Below are positions 18,078 to 28,203 of a DNA stretch of 64,000 nucleotides, in pieces. The DNA is taken from the NCBI RefSeq assembly GCF_000761545.1, contig NZ_JPMY01000021.1, forward strand, positions 1 to 64,000. The letters are read 5' to 3'. Position 1 is the stretch's first letter. Every line of letters begins with the position of its first letter. Position numbers and translations under genes: made by a program. Origin of the DNA: Pseudomonas sp. ML96 (GTDB taxonomy: Bacteria > Pseudomonadota > Gammaproteobacteria > Pseudomonadales > Pseudomonadaceae). Under the pieces are notes generated by a model, which saw only the letters and a list, made by a program, of their open reading frames with translations, made no database searches and was not told the origin of the DNA.

Positions 18078-18762
18078 ACTCACCCACCTCGACAGTCGCA
18101 ACGGACGCGCGCCCTTCCAGCCAGGCACGCAATTCGGAAAATTCGTTGATCGCCAGGCGCGGACCATGGGCGCGCAAGCTATCCAGCGGCTGCGCACCGA
18201 AGCCTACGGCCACCGAGTCCACCCCGGCATTACGCGCCATCAGCAGATCGAAAGACGAGTCACCCACCATCAACGCCCGCTCCGGCGCCACGGCGCAATG
18301 CGCCATGATCTCGTGCAGCATGCGCGGATGTGGCTTGCTGGCCGTCTCGTCGGCGCAGCGGGTGATGTCGAAATAATCCAGCCAGCCACGCCCCTCCAGC
18401 ACCTTGTGCAGACCGCGACGACTCTTGCCGGTAGCCACGGCCAGGCGATAGCCCCGCTCGCGGAAGGACGCCAGCGCCTCCACCACCCCCGGGAACAGCG
18501 CCGAGGGCTCATTTTCCAACGCCATGTAGTGCTCGGCATAGCCGAGACGGAAGCGCTCGATCTGCGCCTCCTCACCCAACTGCGGGTAGAGCGTCTGAAT
18601 GGCCTCCGGCAGACCGAGCCCGATGATGCCCTTGATCGCCTCATCGCTCAGCTGTGGCAAGCCGCACACATCAGCCGCCTGGCGCATGGACTCGACGATA
18701 CGCCCGATCGAGTCGACCAGCGTGCCGTCCCAATCGAAGATCAGCAGCTGATAGTCAGGCAC
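18070..18762 (-). CDS. HAD-superfamily phosphatase (phosphoglycolate phosphatase-like)
   Basis: I chose GTG 18762 ([18 protein letters not shown]), inside the end of rluC, giving 230 residues. HAD motifs: DWDGTLVDS (nucleophile), [10 protein letters not shown] (motif II threonine), KPHPRML (motif III lysine) and [15 protein letters not shown] (motif IV acids). The cap is of the alpha-helical Gph/YjjG kind. It overlaps rluC at one end and sppA at the other, so the three are coupled. The substrate cannot be read from the sequence. Confidence 0.88.
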   Translation of the reverse strand: MPDYQLLIFDWDGTLVDSIGRIVESMRQAADVCGLPQLSDEAIKGIIGLGLPEAIQTLYPQLGEEAQIERFRLGYAEHYMALENEPSALFPGVVEALASFRERGYRLAVATGKSRRGLHKVLEGRGWLDYFDITRCADETASKPHPRMLHEIMAHCAVAPERALMVGDSSFDLLMARNAGVDSVAVGFGAQPLDSLRAHGPRLAINEFSELRAWLEGRASVATVEVGEYV

Positions 18763-19720
18763 TAAGACGCTCCAGGGTCGCTTCCCACATATCGTCGACC
18801 GCCGCCTCAAGCTCCAGGCGCTGGCCATCCGGCAGTTCGATCTTCAACTGATAGGCATGCAGGAACAGGCGTTTGCCGCCCAGCTCACGGATTTCGCGAG
18901 TGAACTCCTCGTCACCGTACTTGGGGTCGCCAGCAATCGAATGCCCGGCGTGCTTGGCGTGCACACGAATCTGGTGTGTGCGCCCAGTGATGGGACTGGC
19001 CTCGACCAGGGTGGCGAACTCGCCGAAGCGGCGCAGCACGCGAAACTCGGTGAGCGCCTCCTTGCCCTCGGGATTGGCCTCGACCATGCGCTCACCGGAG
19101 CGCAGGTTGTTCTTCAGCAACGGTGCGGCGACCTTCTTCTTCGAGGTCGGCCAACTGCCGCGCACCAGCGCCATGTAGCGTTTGTCGACACCATCACCGC
19201 GCAGCGCCTCGTGCAGATGGCGCAGCATGCTGCGCTTCTTGGCGATCATCAGCAGGCCCGAGGTATCGCGATCCAGGCGGTGGACCAGCTCGATATCCTT
19301 GGCATCCGGGCGCAGCTGGCGGAAGGCCTCGATCACGCCATAATTCAGACCGCTACCGCCATGCACGGCAATGCCGGCCGGTTTGTTCAGCACGATCAGC
19401 GCCTTGTCTTCATAGACGATGGCCGCCTCGAGGCGCTCCAGCAGGCTCTGCGCCAGCGGTACCGGTTCGTCACGCTCAGCCAGGCGTAGCGGCGGAACCC
19501 GCACGATGTCTCCAGCCTGCAGCTTGTATTCGGGCTTGATCCGCCCTTTGTTCACCCGCACTTCGCCCTTGCGCAGGATGCGATAGATCAGGGTTTTCGG
19601 CACACCCTTGAGGCGGGCGAGGAGAAAATTATCGATACGCTGGCCGGCATGGTCCGGCGCAACCTCAAGCAGCTGGACGCCGGAGGTTGGAGAATTGTCT
19701 GTAGTCATGGCCGCGATCAT
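18755..19720 (-). CDS. rluC: 23S rRNA pseudouridine synthase RluC
   Basis: The product has 321 residues from ATG 19720, or 317 from ATG 19708 ([12 protein letters not shown]), which I find equally likely. An S4 RNA-binding domain covers about 25-90. The catalytic aspartate is D150 in [13 protein letters not shown], and [20 protein letters not shown] follows. RluC modifies U955, U2504 and U2580 of 23S rRNA in E. coli. It lies divergently to rne, as in E. coli. Confidence 0.93.
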   Translation of the reverse strand: MIAAMTTDNSPTSGVQLLEVAPDHAGQRIDNFLLARLKGVPKTLIYRILRKGEVRVNKGRIKPEYKLQAGDIVRVPPLRLAERDEPVPLAQSLLERLEAAIVYEDKALIVLNKPAGIAVHGGSGLNYGVIEAFRQLRPDAKDIELVHRLDRDTSGLLMIAKKRSMLRHLHEALRGDGVDKRYMALVRGSWPTSKKKVAAPLLKNNLRSGERMVEANPEGKEALTEFRVLRRFGEFATLVEASPITGRTHQIRVHAKHAGHSIAGDPKYGDEEFTREIRELGGKRLFLHAYQLKIELPDGQRLELEAAVDDMWEATLERLSA

Positions 19721-19737
19721 AACAATTTTTTATGGAA

Positions 19738-19766
19738 TTGAAGCACTTAATCATTACTGATATAGT
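19738..19766 (+). promoter_or_regulatory. Promoter of rne
   Basis: TTGAAG (19738-19743), 17 bases, TATAGT (19761-19766) on the plus strand. Start of transcription would be near 19773, which gives rne a leader of about 530 nt. Confidence 0.65.
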
Positions 19767-20300
19767 CGCGAACGCCGCCAAAAGCGGCCCGGTCAGCGGA
19801 TGATCGACAACACTGCCATCCCTACCGAGCGCAACCCTTTCAGGACGTGAGGCCGTCCGACGGGGCCCTCGCCGCACAGAGCGCGAAGAACCCCGGAAAC
19901 AACGCCTTGAGCCAAAGAGGCTGGCACGCAGAAATCGCGGCCAGACTCGACAGACGCGCAGGCCCAGCCTGCGGTAATGCAAACCCGCTACGGATTCAGC
20001 GAGCGGCACCCGATTTCAGCGATACGTGTAGGGTGGAGATGCACAACCGTCGGACAGCGTAGCTACAGGCTTTACCAAGACGCTTCACATTCGTCCGCAC
20101 CGACCGGTTGATTCCTCCCCTGACTGAGTGCTTCTGTCACCACAGCAAACAGGAGCGTAGTCGCGGCACCGGCCCTATTGGCCCGAGCCGCTAGACACTG
20201 GAGTGATTTACGACCACTCCTGAGCGCGCCCTGACACCGACCCTGAGAGTCGTGTGTGCCAAACGCCGTTTCCGGCAGCCCCGGAAACCATTGGTACAAC
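19767..20300 (+). other. Long 5' leader of rne
   Basis: This stretch between rluC and rne has no convincing gene; short open frames in it lack any recognisable family. In E. coli the 361-nt rne leader folds into hairpins through which RNase E limits its own messenger. A similar role is inferred here from length and position. I could not define the fold by eye. Confidence 0.55.
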
Positions 20301-23300
20301 ATGAAAAGAATGCTGATCAACGCAACTCAGCCCGAAGAGTTGCGTGTCGCTCTGGTAGATGGCCAGAAGCTCTATGACCTGGACATCGAGTCCGGCGCCC
20401 GTGAGCAGAAGAAAGCCAACATCTACAAGGGCCGCATCACACGCGTCGAGCCCAGCCTCGAAGCGGCCTTCGTCGACTTCGGCGCCGAGCGCCACGGCTT
20501 CCTGCCCCTCAAAGAAATCTCCCGCGAATACTTCTCCAAGGCTCCCGAAGGCGGCCGCGTCAACATCAAGGAAGTATTGAAGGAAGGCCAGGAAGTCATC
20601 GTCCAGGTCGAGAAAGAAGAGCGTGGCAACAAGGGCGCCGCCCTGACCACCTTCATCAGCCTCGCCGGCCGCTACCTGGTCCTGATGCCGAACAACCCGC
20701 GCGCCGGTGGCATCTCCCGCCGCATCGAAGGCGAAGAGCGCAACGAACTGCGCGAAGCACTGAACGGCCTCAACGCCCCGGGCGACATGGGCCTGATCGT
20801 GCGCACCGCAGGCCTGGGCCGTTCCAGCGAAGAGCTGCAGCTCGACCTGGACTACCTGATCCAGCTGTGGACCGCGATCAAGGAAGCCTCCCAGGGCCGC
20901 GCCGCACCTTTCCTGATCTATCAGGAATCCAACGTGATCATCCGCGCCATCCGCGACTACCTGCGCCAGGACATCGGCGAAGTGCTGGTGGACAGCATCG
21001 AAGCCCAGGAAGAAGCCCTGGCCTTCATCCAGCAGGTCATGCCGCAGTACGCCAGCAAGATCAAGCTGTACGAAGACAGCGTACCGCTGTTCAACCGCTT
21101 CCAGATCGAAAGCCAGATCGAGACCGCCTTCCAGCGCGAAGTGAAGCTGCCGTCCGGCGGCTCCATCGTCATCGACCCGACCGAAGCCCTGGTGTCCATC
21201 GACATCAACTCGGCGCGTGCGACCAAAGGCGGCGACATCGAAGAAACCGCCCTGCAGACCAACCTGGAAGCGGCCGAAGAGATCGCCCGCCAGCTGCGCC
21301 TGCGCGACATCGGCGGCCTGATCGTGATCGACTTCATCGACATGACCCCAGCCAAGAACCAGCGCGCCGTGGAAGAGAAAGTCCGCGAAGCCCTGGAAGC
21401 CGACCGCGCCCGCGTTCAGGTCGGCCGCATCTCGCGCTTCGGCCTGCTGGAAATGTCCCGTCAGCGCCTGCGTCCGTCCTTGGGTGAAACCAGCGGCATC
21501 GTCTGCCCGCGTTGCAACGGCCAAGGCATCATCCGCGACGTCGAATCCCTGTCGCTGGCCATCCTGCGTCTGATCGAAGAAGAAGCCCTGAAGGACCGTA
21601 CCGCCGAGGTTCGCGCCCAGGTACCGATCCCGGTTGCGGCCTTCCTGCTCAATGAGAAGCGCAACAGCATCACCAAGATCGAGCTGCGCACCCGTGCGCG
21701 CATCGTGATTCTGCCGAACGACCACCTGGAAACCCCGCACTTCGAAGTCCAGCGCCTGCGCGACGACAGCCCGGAAGTGATGAGCGGCCAATCCAGCTAC
21801 GAAATGGCCGCGGCGGAAGTCGAAGACGCCCAACCAGCCAGCGCCACCCGCACCCTGGTCCGCCAGGAAGCTGCGCTGAAAACCACCCCGCCGCGCCCTG
21901 CCGCGCCGACTCCGGCTGCCCCGCTGGCACCGGCCGCCCCGATTCCGCAACCGAGCCTGTTCAAAGGCCTGGTCAAGGGTCTGGTCAGCCTGTTCGCCGG
22001 CAAGGAAGAAGAGCCGCAGCCGGTTGCCGAAGCCAAGCCCGCCGAGCGCAAGCCGCGCAGCGACGAGCGCCGTGGCAACCGCCAGCAGAACCGTCGCGAT
22101 GGCCGTGGCAACCGCGAACGCGGTGAGCGCAGCGAGCGTGGCGAACGCGAAGAGCGTAAACCGCGTGAAGAGCGCCAGCCGCGCGAAGCCCGCGAGCCGC
22201 GTGAAGAACGCCAACCGCGTGAAGCCCGTGAAGAACGCCAGCCTCGCGAAGAGCGTCAACCACGCGAAGCCCGTGAGCCACGCGAGCCGCGTGAAGGTCA
22301 GGAAAACCGTCGCGAGCGTGGCGAGCGTCAGCCTCGCGAAGGCCGCGAGCCGCGCGAAGAGCGCCGCCGCGAGCTGCGTGAACCACTGGACACCGCCACT
22401 GGTGAAGGCCAGGAGCAACGCGCCGAGCGCAAGCCACGTGAAGAGCGCCAGCCGCGTCCGCCGCGTGAAGAGCAGCAACCGCGTACCGAGCAGCTGAATA
22501 CCGAGGCTGCCGAGGAAGAAGTACTGGACAGCGCCGAGCAGCTGGAAGACGGCCAAGAGGCCGGCGAAGGCGGTGATCGTCCGCGCCGCCGCTCCCGTGG
22601 CCAGCGTCGCCGCAGCAACCGCCGCGAGCGCCTGCGCGATGCCGATGGCAACCCGATCGTCGACGACGGCGAAGAGGCTGTAGAAGCCGCCGAAGCCGGC
22701 AACGAAGGCGCTACCACTACCGCAGCAGAAAGCGCCGCCGTAGCCGTAGCCGCTGCCGTTACCGTGGCGACCGAGGAAGCTCTGGCTCAGCCGGAACAAG
22801 CTCCGGCAGCCGAGCCAGTGCAGCCAGCCGAAGTCAGCGTAGCGGTCGAAGAGCCCACTCCTGCCCCGGCCATCGTTGCCGAGCCGGTAGCTGAGCCGGT
22901 AGCTGAGCCGGTAGCTGAGCCGGTGGTGAAAGTAGCCCCGGTCGAGCAGGCTCCGGTCGCTTCGGTTGTCGAAGCTCCGGCTGCCGTTGTCGAAGCCGCG
23001 CCCGTGGAGGCCGCTCCGGCAGCCGCCGCACAGAGCAGCGGTGGTCGTGCGCCGAACGATCCGCGTGAAGTACGTCGCCGTCAGCAGGAGGCCGCCCGCC
23101 TCGCTGCCGAAGCCGCCGCCGCACCTCAAGTGGTCGAAGCTGCACCGGTAGAAGTCGTTGCTGCCCCGGTTGTTGAAAGCATCGTGGAGGCCGCACCGGC
23201 CGAAGTGGTTGCCGAACCAGCCGCCGAAGTGGTCGAGGAAGCCCCTCAAGCCGCCCCGAGCGAGCCGACCCGCGACGAGCCTGTGGCTGAGCAGGCAGAA

Positions 23301-23357
23301 GCTGTCACCGAAACCGCCCCGCAGGTGGAAGAGGAAGAGAGCAAGCCGCAGGTCTAA
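20301..23357 (+). CDS. rne: Ribonuclease E
   Basis: I chose ATG 20301 ([20 protein letters not shown]), giving 1018 residues. The catalytic half has an S1 domain (about 36-120), catalytic D301 (VSIDINSAR) with a second aspartate near 344 (IVIDFIDM), and the Zn-link cysteines C402 and C405 (CPRCNGQG). After about residue 530 the protein is an unstructured scaffold. It includes a short amphipathic stretch near 555 ([14 protein letters not shown]), probably a membrane anchor, a long Arg/Glu-rich RNA-binding region built of [12 protein letters not shown] repeats (about 590-740), and an Ala/Pro/Val/Glu-rich part with EPVA repeated at 22881-22921. It initiates mRNA decay and processes rRNA and tRNA. 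Confidence 0.96.
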   Translation: MKRMLINATQPEELRVALVDGQKLYDLDIESGAREQKKANIYKGRITRVEPSLEAAFVDFGAERHGFLPLKEISREYFSKAPEGGRVNIKEVLKEGQEVIVQVEKEERGNKGAALTTFISLAGRYLVLMPNNPRAGGISRRIEGEERNELREALNGLNAPGDMGLIVRTAGLGRSSEELQLDLDYLIQLWTAIKEASQGRAAPFLIYQESNVIIRAIRDYLRQDIGEVLVDSIEAQEEALAFIQQVMPQYASKIKLYEDSVPLFNRFQIESQIETAFQREVKLPSGGSIVIDPTEALVSIDINSARATKGGDIEETALQTNLEAAEEIARQLRLRDIGGLIVIDFIDMTPAKNQRAVEEKVREALEADRARVQVGRISRFGLLEMSRQRLRPSLGETSGIVCPRCNGQGIIRDVESLSLAILRLIEEEALKDRTAEVRAQVPIPVAAFLLNEKRNSITKIELRTRARIVILPNDHLETPHFEVQRLRDDSPEVMSGQSSYEMAAAEVEDAQPASATRTLVRQEAALKTTPPRPAAPTPAAPLAPAAPIPQPSLFKGLVKGLVSLFAGKEEEPQPVAEAKPAERKPRSDERRGNRQQNRRDGRGNRERGERSERGEREERKPREERQPREAREPREERQPREAREERQPREERQPREAREPREPREGQENRRERGERQPREGREPREERRRELREPLDTATGEGQEQRAERKPREERQPRPPREEQQPRTEQLNTEAAEEEVLDSAEQLEDGQEAGEGGDRPRRRSRGQRRRSNRRERLRDADGNPIVDDGEEAVEAAEAGNEGATTTAAESAAVAVAAAVTVATEEALAQPEQAPAAEPVQPAEVSVAVEEPTPAPAIVAEPVAEPVAEPVAEPVVKVAPVEQAPVASVVEAPAAVVEAAPVEAAPAAAAQSSGGRAPNDPREVRRRQQEAARLAAEAAAAPQVVEAAPVEVVAAPVVESIVEAAPAEVVAEPAAEVVEEAPQAAPSEPTRDEPVAEQAEAVTETAPQVEEEESKPQV
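22880..22925 (+). repeat. 12-bp perfect tandem repeat (EPVA codons) in rne
   Basis: The unit gagccggtagct occurs three times in a row and begins a fourth time, encoding EPVA. Being in frame it changes only the length of the disordered tail, and it is a likely site of slippage between strains. Confidence 0.85.
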
Positions 23358-23372
23358 GATCAGCGGCACAAG

Positions 23373-23402
23373 AAAAAGGGGATGCTTCGGCATCCCCTTT
23401 TT
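23373..23402. terminator. Bidirectional terminator between rne and murB
   Basis: AAAAAGGGGATGC, loop TTCG, GCATCCCCTTTTT. The tetraloop and flanking A and T runs let it work for rne (plus) and for murB (minus, ending at 23566). Confidence 0.9.
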
Positions 23403-23565
23403 CGTTTCTGCTCGTTATGTTTTTGATCTCTCTCCATGCCCTGGGCAGGACATGACGATCATTCACACAATCGGCAGAGACAGCTGTTGATGTAGACAGG
23501 AGTGGCACCCTACCCCCTAGCGCTTCTCACGGCACCTGCTGGCGAGCGCGAACACCGGCAGGCTC

Positions 23566-24585
23566 TCAGAGCACGTTGGGCTCTATCTCCAGCAGGACGC
23601 CGAAGCGCTGCTCGATATCCGCCTGGATGCGCCGAGCCAATGCCAGCAACTGCCCACCCGACGCCGCACCGTAGTTGACCAGCACCAGGGCCTGCAGACG
23701 ATGCACACCGGCATCGCCCTCACGGAAGCCCTTCCACCCTGCCCGTTCGATCAGCCAGCCGGCCGCGAGCTTGACCTGCCCCTCGCCCGCCGGATAGCTG
23801 ACCAGATCGGCATGCTCAGCGCGAATGCGCTCGGCCAGTGCCGCCGGCACCACCGGGTTCTTGAAGAAACTACCGGCATTGCCCAACTCGGCCGGGTCGG
23901 GCAGTTTCTCGCTGCGGATGGCGCAGATGGCGCGACTGACATCGCGCGCCGTCGGCGCCTCGACGCCTTCCTGCTGCAAACGTTGGTGCACCGGACCGTA
24001 GTCCAGATGCAGGTCGGTCTTGCGACTCAGGGCAAAACGCACACGTAGGATCAGCCAGCGCCCCGGCTGCTGCTTGAACAGGCTGTCGCGGTAAGCGAAG
24101 GCGCACTCGTCCAGACCGAACTCGCGTAGCTCGCCGCTCTGGCGATCCAACGCGGTCAGCCCGGCGAACACGTCCTTGATTTCCACACCATAGGCGCCGA
24201 TGTTCTGCATCGGTGCGGCGCCGACGGTGCCGGGGATCAGACTGAGGTTCTCCAGGCCGGCCAAGCCCTGTTCGAGACTCCAGAGCACGAAGGGATGCCA
24301 AGGCTCACCGGCTTCGGCCTCCACTACGACCCGCTCGCCGTCGTCATTGAGGATATGCAGACCACGACTGGCGATGCGCAGCACCAGAGCCTCGACATTC
24401 GCGGTCAGCAGCAGGTTGCTGCCGCCACCGATAGGTAGCAGCGGCAGGCCACGGCGCTCGGCCTCGGCCAGCGCCTGGCGTACTTCGTCGTCGTCTCGCG
24501 CCTCGGCGAACAGCCGCGCCTCGACATCGACGCCGAAGGTGTTGAACGGCTTGAGGGAAAACGATTGATTCAATTGCAGGCTCAC
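23566..24585 (-). CDS. murB: UDP-N-acetylenolpyruvoylglucosamine reductase
   Basis: The 339-residue FAD enzyme is the long type I form. FAD-binding parts are LPLLPIGGGSNLLL and IPGTVGAAPMQNIGAYG. YRDSLFK holds the tyrosine loop, and the catalytic serine is in GNAGSFFKNPV. It makes UDP-MurNAc by NADPH reduction, the second step of wall precursor synthesis. It is last of the kdsB-ptp-murB run, overlapping the phosphatase gene by 4 bases. Confidence 0.95.
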   Translation of the reverse strand: MSLQLNQSFSLKPFNTFGVDVEARLFAEARDDDEVRQALAEAERRGLPLLPIGGGSNLLLTANVEALVLRIASRGLHILNDDGERVVVEAEAGEPWHPFVLWSLEQGLAGLENLSLIPGTVGAAPMQNIGAYGVEIKDVFAGLTALDRQSGELREFGLDECAFAYRDSLFKQQPGRWLILRVRFALSRKTDLHLDYGPVHQRLQQEGVEAPTARDVSRAICAIRSEKLPDPAELGNAGSFFKNPVVPAALAERIRAEHADLVSYPAGEGQVKLAAGWLIERAGWKGFREGDAGVHRLQALVLVNYGAASGGQLLALARRIQADIEQRFGVLLEIEPNVL

Positions 24586-25046
24586 AGGCGCCCCTTGATC
24601 TCGACAAGCAGCGCGTCACTGGCCTGCTCGATCAGGTCGAGAACCTGCTCGAAGCCATCGGCGCCGCCGTAATAGGGGTCGGGCACCTCGTCCAGCGCCA
24701 GCTGGTAGCGACGCAGGAACAGATCCAGCTCGGCGCCGCCCGTGGCGGGCCGCAGTGCCTGCAGACGAGCCAGGTTGTCATGATCCATGGCCAGGATCAG
24801 GTCGAACCCGTGAAAGTCCTCACGCTGCACCTGGCGCGCGCGCAGGCTCGACAGGTCATAGCCGCGAGTCAGCGCCGCCTGGCTGGAGCGGCCGTCCGGC
24901 GCCTTGCCGACATGCCAGTCGCCGGTGCCGGCAGAGTCCACCGTCACCAGCTCGTGCAAGCCGGCCTGCGCCAGACGATGACGGAACACCCCCTCGGCCG
25001 TGGGCGAGCGACAGATATTGCCCATGCAGACGAACAGAACGCGCAT
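24582..25046 (-). CDS. Low-molecular-weight protein-tyrosine phosphatase
   Basis: From ATG 25046 the 154-residue product starts [20 protein letters not shown], which contains the CX5R phosphate loop. The general acid aspartate is in VPDPYYGG. Its start overlaps the kdsB stop (TGATG) and its end overlaps murB. The partner is unknown. In other bacteria such enzymes act with tyrosine kinases of polysaccharide synthesis, but no such kinase is nearby. Confidence 0.92.
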   Translation of the reverse strand: MRVLFVCMGNICRSPTAEGVFRHRLAQAGLHELVTVDSAGTGDWHVGKAPDGRSSQAALTRGYDLSSLRARQVQREDFHGFDLILAMDHDNLARLQALRPATGGAELDLFLRRYQLALDEVPDPYYGGADGFEQVLDLIEQASDALLVEIKGRL

Positions 25047-25807
25047 CAGGCCCCCAGCAGGTGACGCACCCGCTCCAGGTCTTCCGGCGTATCGACGCCA
25101 GCAGCCGGCGCCTCGAAGGCATCGGCCACATGGATGCGCACACCGTGCCACAGGGCCCGCAGTTGCTCCAGGCACTCGGTGTCTTCCAGCCAGCACGGGC
25201 CCCAGGCGACGAAGTCATGCAGGAAGCCGGCACGGTAGGCGTAGATGCCGATGTGGCGGCGATACGGCACGCCCTCCGGCAGCACGTCGCGGCTCTTGGC
25301 GAAGGCATCGCGAGCCCAGGCCAATGGCGCGCGGCTGAAGGTCAGGGCCAGGCCGGTCTTGTCCGCCACCACCTTGACCACATTGGGATTGAACAGCGCG
25401 GCGACATCCTCGATCGGTTCGGCCAGCGTAGCGATGGCGGCCTGCGGGTTGGCGGCCAGGTTGGCGGCCACCTGATCGATGATGCTCGGCGGAATCAGCG
25501 GCTCGTCGCCCTGCACGTTGACCACGATGGCGTCATTGGCCAGGCCGAGCTGGCTGGCCACTTCGGCCAGGCGATCGGTACCGGAGTTGTGGTCGATACG
25601 GGTCAGCAGCACTTCGGCGCCGAAACCCTGGCACGCCTCGAAGATGCGCGCATCGTCGGTGGCGATCACCACGCGGCTTGCGGAGCTCTTTTTCGCCTGC
25701 GCCCACACATGCTGGACCATGGGCTTGCCGGCGATGTCCTGCAGCGGCTTGCCCTGCAGGCGGCTGGAGGCGTAGCGGGCGGGAATGACAACGGTGAAGT
25801 CGGTCAT
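25046..25807 (-). CDS. kdsB: CMP-KDO synthetase (3-deoxy-manno-octulosonate cytidylyltransferase)
   Basis: The 253-residue nucleotidyltransferase starts with [17 protein letters not shown] (CTP site). It also has [11 protein letters not shown] and the family block [10 protein letters not shown]. It activates KDO with CTP for the lipopolysaccharide inner core, which suits its place before lpxK in reverse order of transcription. It abuts the Trm112-like gene directly. Confidence 0.96.
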   Translation of the reverse strand: MTDFTVVIPARYASSRLQGKPLQDIAGKPMVQHVWAQAKKSSASRVVIATDDARIFEACQGFGAEVLLTRIDHNSGTDRLAEVASQLGLANDAIVVNVQGDEPLIPPSIIDQVAANLAANPQAAIATLAEPIEDVAALFNPNVVKVVADKTGLALTFSRAPLAWARDAFAKSRDVLPEGVPYRRHIGIYAYRAGFLHDFVAWGPCWLEDTECLEQLRALWHGVRIHVADAFEAPAAGVDTPEDLERVRHLLGA

Positions 25808-25993
25808 TTACTTGTCCAGGCGCTCATCGACGCTGAGGGTGCGCGCCTCGCTCTCCAGCATCACCGGGATGCCGTCGCGAATCGGGTAGGCCAGGCCGGC
25901 GCCCTTGCTGATCAGCTCGGATTTGTCTTCGGAGAGCTGCAGCGGGCCCTTGCATACCGGGCAGGCCAGGATGTCGAGCAGTTTGGGGTCCAT
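25808..25993 (-). CDS. Trm112/YcaR-family small protein
   Basis: The 61-residue product starts [20 protein letters not shown] and has one CxxC pair and a [11 protein letters not shown] motif, as in E. coli YcaR, which is also next to lpxK and kdsB. In eukaryotes and archaea Trm112 activates methyltransferases. The bacterial role is not settled. Its stop touches the kdsB start. Confidence 0.92.
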   Translation of the reverse strand: MDPKLLDILACPVCKGPLQLSEDKSELISKGAGLAYPIRDGIPVMLESEARTLSVDERLDK

Positions 25994-26030
25994 GAAGGAT
26001 TCCTCGGAGAGGTTGTGAACGGCGAAAACG

Positions 26031-27035
26031 TCAGGGTCGGGCAGATGGCAGGCGGCTCAGCCGCTGGTCGAACCAGGCGATGAAGGCAGGCGAAGGCGCC
26101 GCATCCACGGCCAGGTACCACCAGTCGGCGGCGGCGAAGGCCCGGCATTTCACCGCATCCTTCTCGGTCATCACCAGCGGCAGCGCGGGGCTGAACTGCA
26201 GGGCCTCGGAACTGAAGCAGGCGTGATCGGCGAAGGGATGCGCGATCGGCCGCCAGTTTAGCGCTTCGAGGGTATTGAAGAAACGCTGCGGGTTACCGAT
26301 GCCGGCCACCGCGTGGACCTGCTGGCCCGGTGCGAAGTGGTCGAGACCGACACGCTCGCCACTGCGCAGGTTGATCAACGCGGTCGGCCGCAGTTGCAGG
26401 GCGTAGCCCTCCTCACCGTCCTCGGCCGCGCCATTGCGCAGCACCGCATCGACCTCGGCCAGGCGCTCGGCCGGCTCACGCAGGGGACCGGCCGGCAGGC
26501 AGCGGCCATTGCCCAGGCCGCGCGCGGCGTCCACCAGCACCAGCTCGATGTCACGGGCCAGGCGGTAATGCTGCAGACCGTCGTCGCAGAGGATCAGGTC
26601 AAGCGCCTCCTGCTCGAGCAGGGCCTGCACGGCGCGGGCGCGTTGCGGATCGATCACCAGCGGCACGCCACTGCGCTGGACGATCAGCAGCGGCTCATCG
26701 CCAGCGTGGCCAGCCGGATCGTCCGCACGCACCCTCCAGGGCAGTTGCGGCGGCGTGGCGCCATAGCCGCGGCTGACCACGCCGACGCGCAGGCCGCGCG
26801 CACGACAATGCTCGATCAGCCAGAGAATCATGGGCGTCTTGCCGGTACCACCGACGGTGACGTTGCCGACCACCAGCACCGGCACCGGCGCGCGATAGAT
26901 ATCGCCCTCACCCGCCAGGAAGGCGCGGCGCTTGCCCTGCACCACCCGGCGGTACAGCCACTCCAGCGGGCGCAGCAGCGTCAGGGCCGGATGGCCTTGG
27001 TACCAGGCGGCAGTGAGCCGGTCGGCGAGGCTCAA
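26031..27035 (-). CDS. lpxK: Tetraacyldisaccharide 4'-kinase
   Basis: The 334-residue product has the unusual P-loop [12 protein letters not shown] near residue 60, SRGYGA and the block [18 protein letters not shown] (catalytic aspartate and histidine). An N-terminal segment anchors it to the inner membrane. It phosphorylates lipid A precursor at the 4' position. It overlaps exbD by 4 bases. Confidence 0.95.
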   Translation of the reverse strand: MSLADRLTAAWYQGHPALTLLRPLEWLYRRVVQGKRRAFLAGEGDIYRAPVPVLVVGNVTVGGTGKTPMILWLIEHCRARGLRVGVVSRGYGATPPQLPWRVRADDPAGHAGDEPLLIVQRSGVPLVIDPQRARAVQALLEQEALDLILCDDGLQHYRLARDIELVLVDAARGLGNGRCLPAGPLREPAERLAEVDAVLRNGAAEDGEEGYALQLRPTALINLRSGERVGLDHFAPGQQVHAVAGIGNPQRFFNTLEALNWRPIAHPFADHACFSSEALQFSPALPLVMTEKDAVKCRAFAAADWWYLAVDAAPSPAFIAWFDQRLSRLPSARP

Positions 27036-27463
27036 GGCTTGGCCCCGGCCTCGACCGTGGTGATACGCAGGTGGGAGAAGCCCAGCTTGCCGGCCGCGTC
27101 CATGGCAGTGATCACCGCCTGGTGCGGGGTCTTGGCGTCGGCACTGATGGACAGCGGCAGGCTGTTGTCGCCGCCGGACTCCTTGCCCAGCGCCGCCATC
27201 AGGCCGTCTAGATCACTCTTGAGCAGTGCCTGGCCATTGAGCGAATAGCTGCCCTCGGCACTGATCAGCACTTCCATCTGCTTCAGTGCGGTGTCTTCCG
27301 GCGGCGTGCCGCTGGCGGCTTCCGGCAGGTCGACCTTGAGCTGGGTCTCGCGGGTGAAGGTGGTGGTGACCACGAAGAACAGCAGCAGGATGAACACCAC
27401 GTCGATCAGCGACGCCAGGTTGATCTCGACGTTGTTCTCCCGCTGTTTGCGCCGGAACTTCAC
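27032..27463 (-). CDS. exbD: ExbD/TolR-family biopolymer transport protein
   Basis: The 143-residue product has one membrane helix near residues 16-36 with the key aspartate in [14 protein letters not shown]. The rest is periplasmic. With ExbB it forms a proton-driven motor that energises outer membrane functions. This pair is not next to a tonB gene but to lpxK and comEC, so its client is open. It overlaps exbB by 4 bases and lpxK by 4. Confidence 0.92.
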   Translation of the reverse strand: MKFRRKQRENNVEINLASLIDVVFILLLFFVVTTTFTRETQLKVDLPEAASGTPPEDTALKQMEVLISAEGSYSLNGQALLKSDLDGLMAALGKESGGDNSLPLSISADAKTPHQAVITAMDAAGKLGFSHLRITTVEAGAKP

Positions 27464-28131
27464 GCCTTCTTGACCTCTTTGCGAGCTTCCTTCGGCGCGG
27501 GAGCGCTACCGTTGCCCAGGTCGACGTCACGGTCGCCCTGCACCACTTCCACCAACTTGATCGCCTCCTGCTCCATGCCGACCACCAGCTCGTCGACGCG
27601 GCGCACCAGGAAACGGTGGAAGAACAGCGCCGGGATGGCCACGAACAGGCCGGCGGCGGTGGTGATCAGAGCCTTGGCGATACCGCCGGCGAGCACCGAG
27701 GCGTTGGCCATGCTGGTGCCCATAAAGGCGCTGAAGATATCGATCATGCCCAGCACGGTGCCGAGCAGGCCGAGCAGCGGCGCGATACCGGCGATGGTGC
27801 CGAGGGTATTCAGGTAGCGCTCGAGATCATGAATGACGCGGGCGGCGGCTTCCTCGATGCACTCCTTCATGATCTCGCGACCATGCTTGGAGTTGGCCAG
27901 GCCGGCGGCGAGGATCTGCCCCAGCGGCGAGTTGGCGCGCAGCTCCTTGAGCTTGTCGTTGGTCAGCTTCTTTTCCTTGATCCACAGCCACACCTGGCCC
28001 AGCAGATGGGGCGGCGCGATACGGCTGGCGCGAAGGGTCCAGAGGCGCTCGGCAGTGATGGCGGCGGCGACGATAGAACTCAGAATGATCGGCAGCATCA
28101 TCCAGCCGCCAGATTTGACCAGCTCCCACAC
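27460..28131 (-). CDS. exbB: ExbB/TolQ-family proton channel protein
   Basis: I chose GTG 28131 (VWELVKSGGWMMLPIILSS) because GAGGGGGA lies 9 bases upstream. The 223-residue product has three membrane helices: about 12-32, then after a cytoplasmic loop GIAPLLGLLGTVLGMIDIF and LITTAAGLFVAIPALFFHRFL. These are the MotA/TolQ/ExbB channel motifs. It heads the exbB-exbD-lpxK-trm112-kdsB-ptp-murB run, all with overlaps or short gaps. Confidence 0.92.
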   Translation of the reverse strand: MWELVKSGGWMMLPIILSSIVAAAITAERLWTLRASRIAPPHLLGQVWLWIKEKKLTNDKLKELRANSPLGQILAAGLANSKHGREIMKECIEEAAARVIHDLERYLNTLGTIAGIAPLLGLLGTVLGMIDIFSAFMGTSMANASVLAGGIAKALITTAAGLFVAIPALFFHRFLVRRVDELVVGMEQEAIKLVEVVQGDRDVDLGNGSAPAPKEARKEVKKA

Positions 28132-28203
28132 GGTAGAGAATCCCCCTCGGAAAAGTGGCGCCACTCTAGCATAGGGTCAGGCCGGCGCAGACCATCCGGG
28201 TTC

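Noticed and set aside
20208..23393. A 1061-codon open frame on the minus strand opposite rne
   Set aside because: It is the mirror of the Arg/Glu/Ala-rich rne frame. High GC content leaves few stops in this antisense frame, and its product is low-complexity F/G/R-rich sequence.
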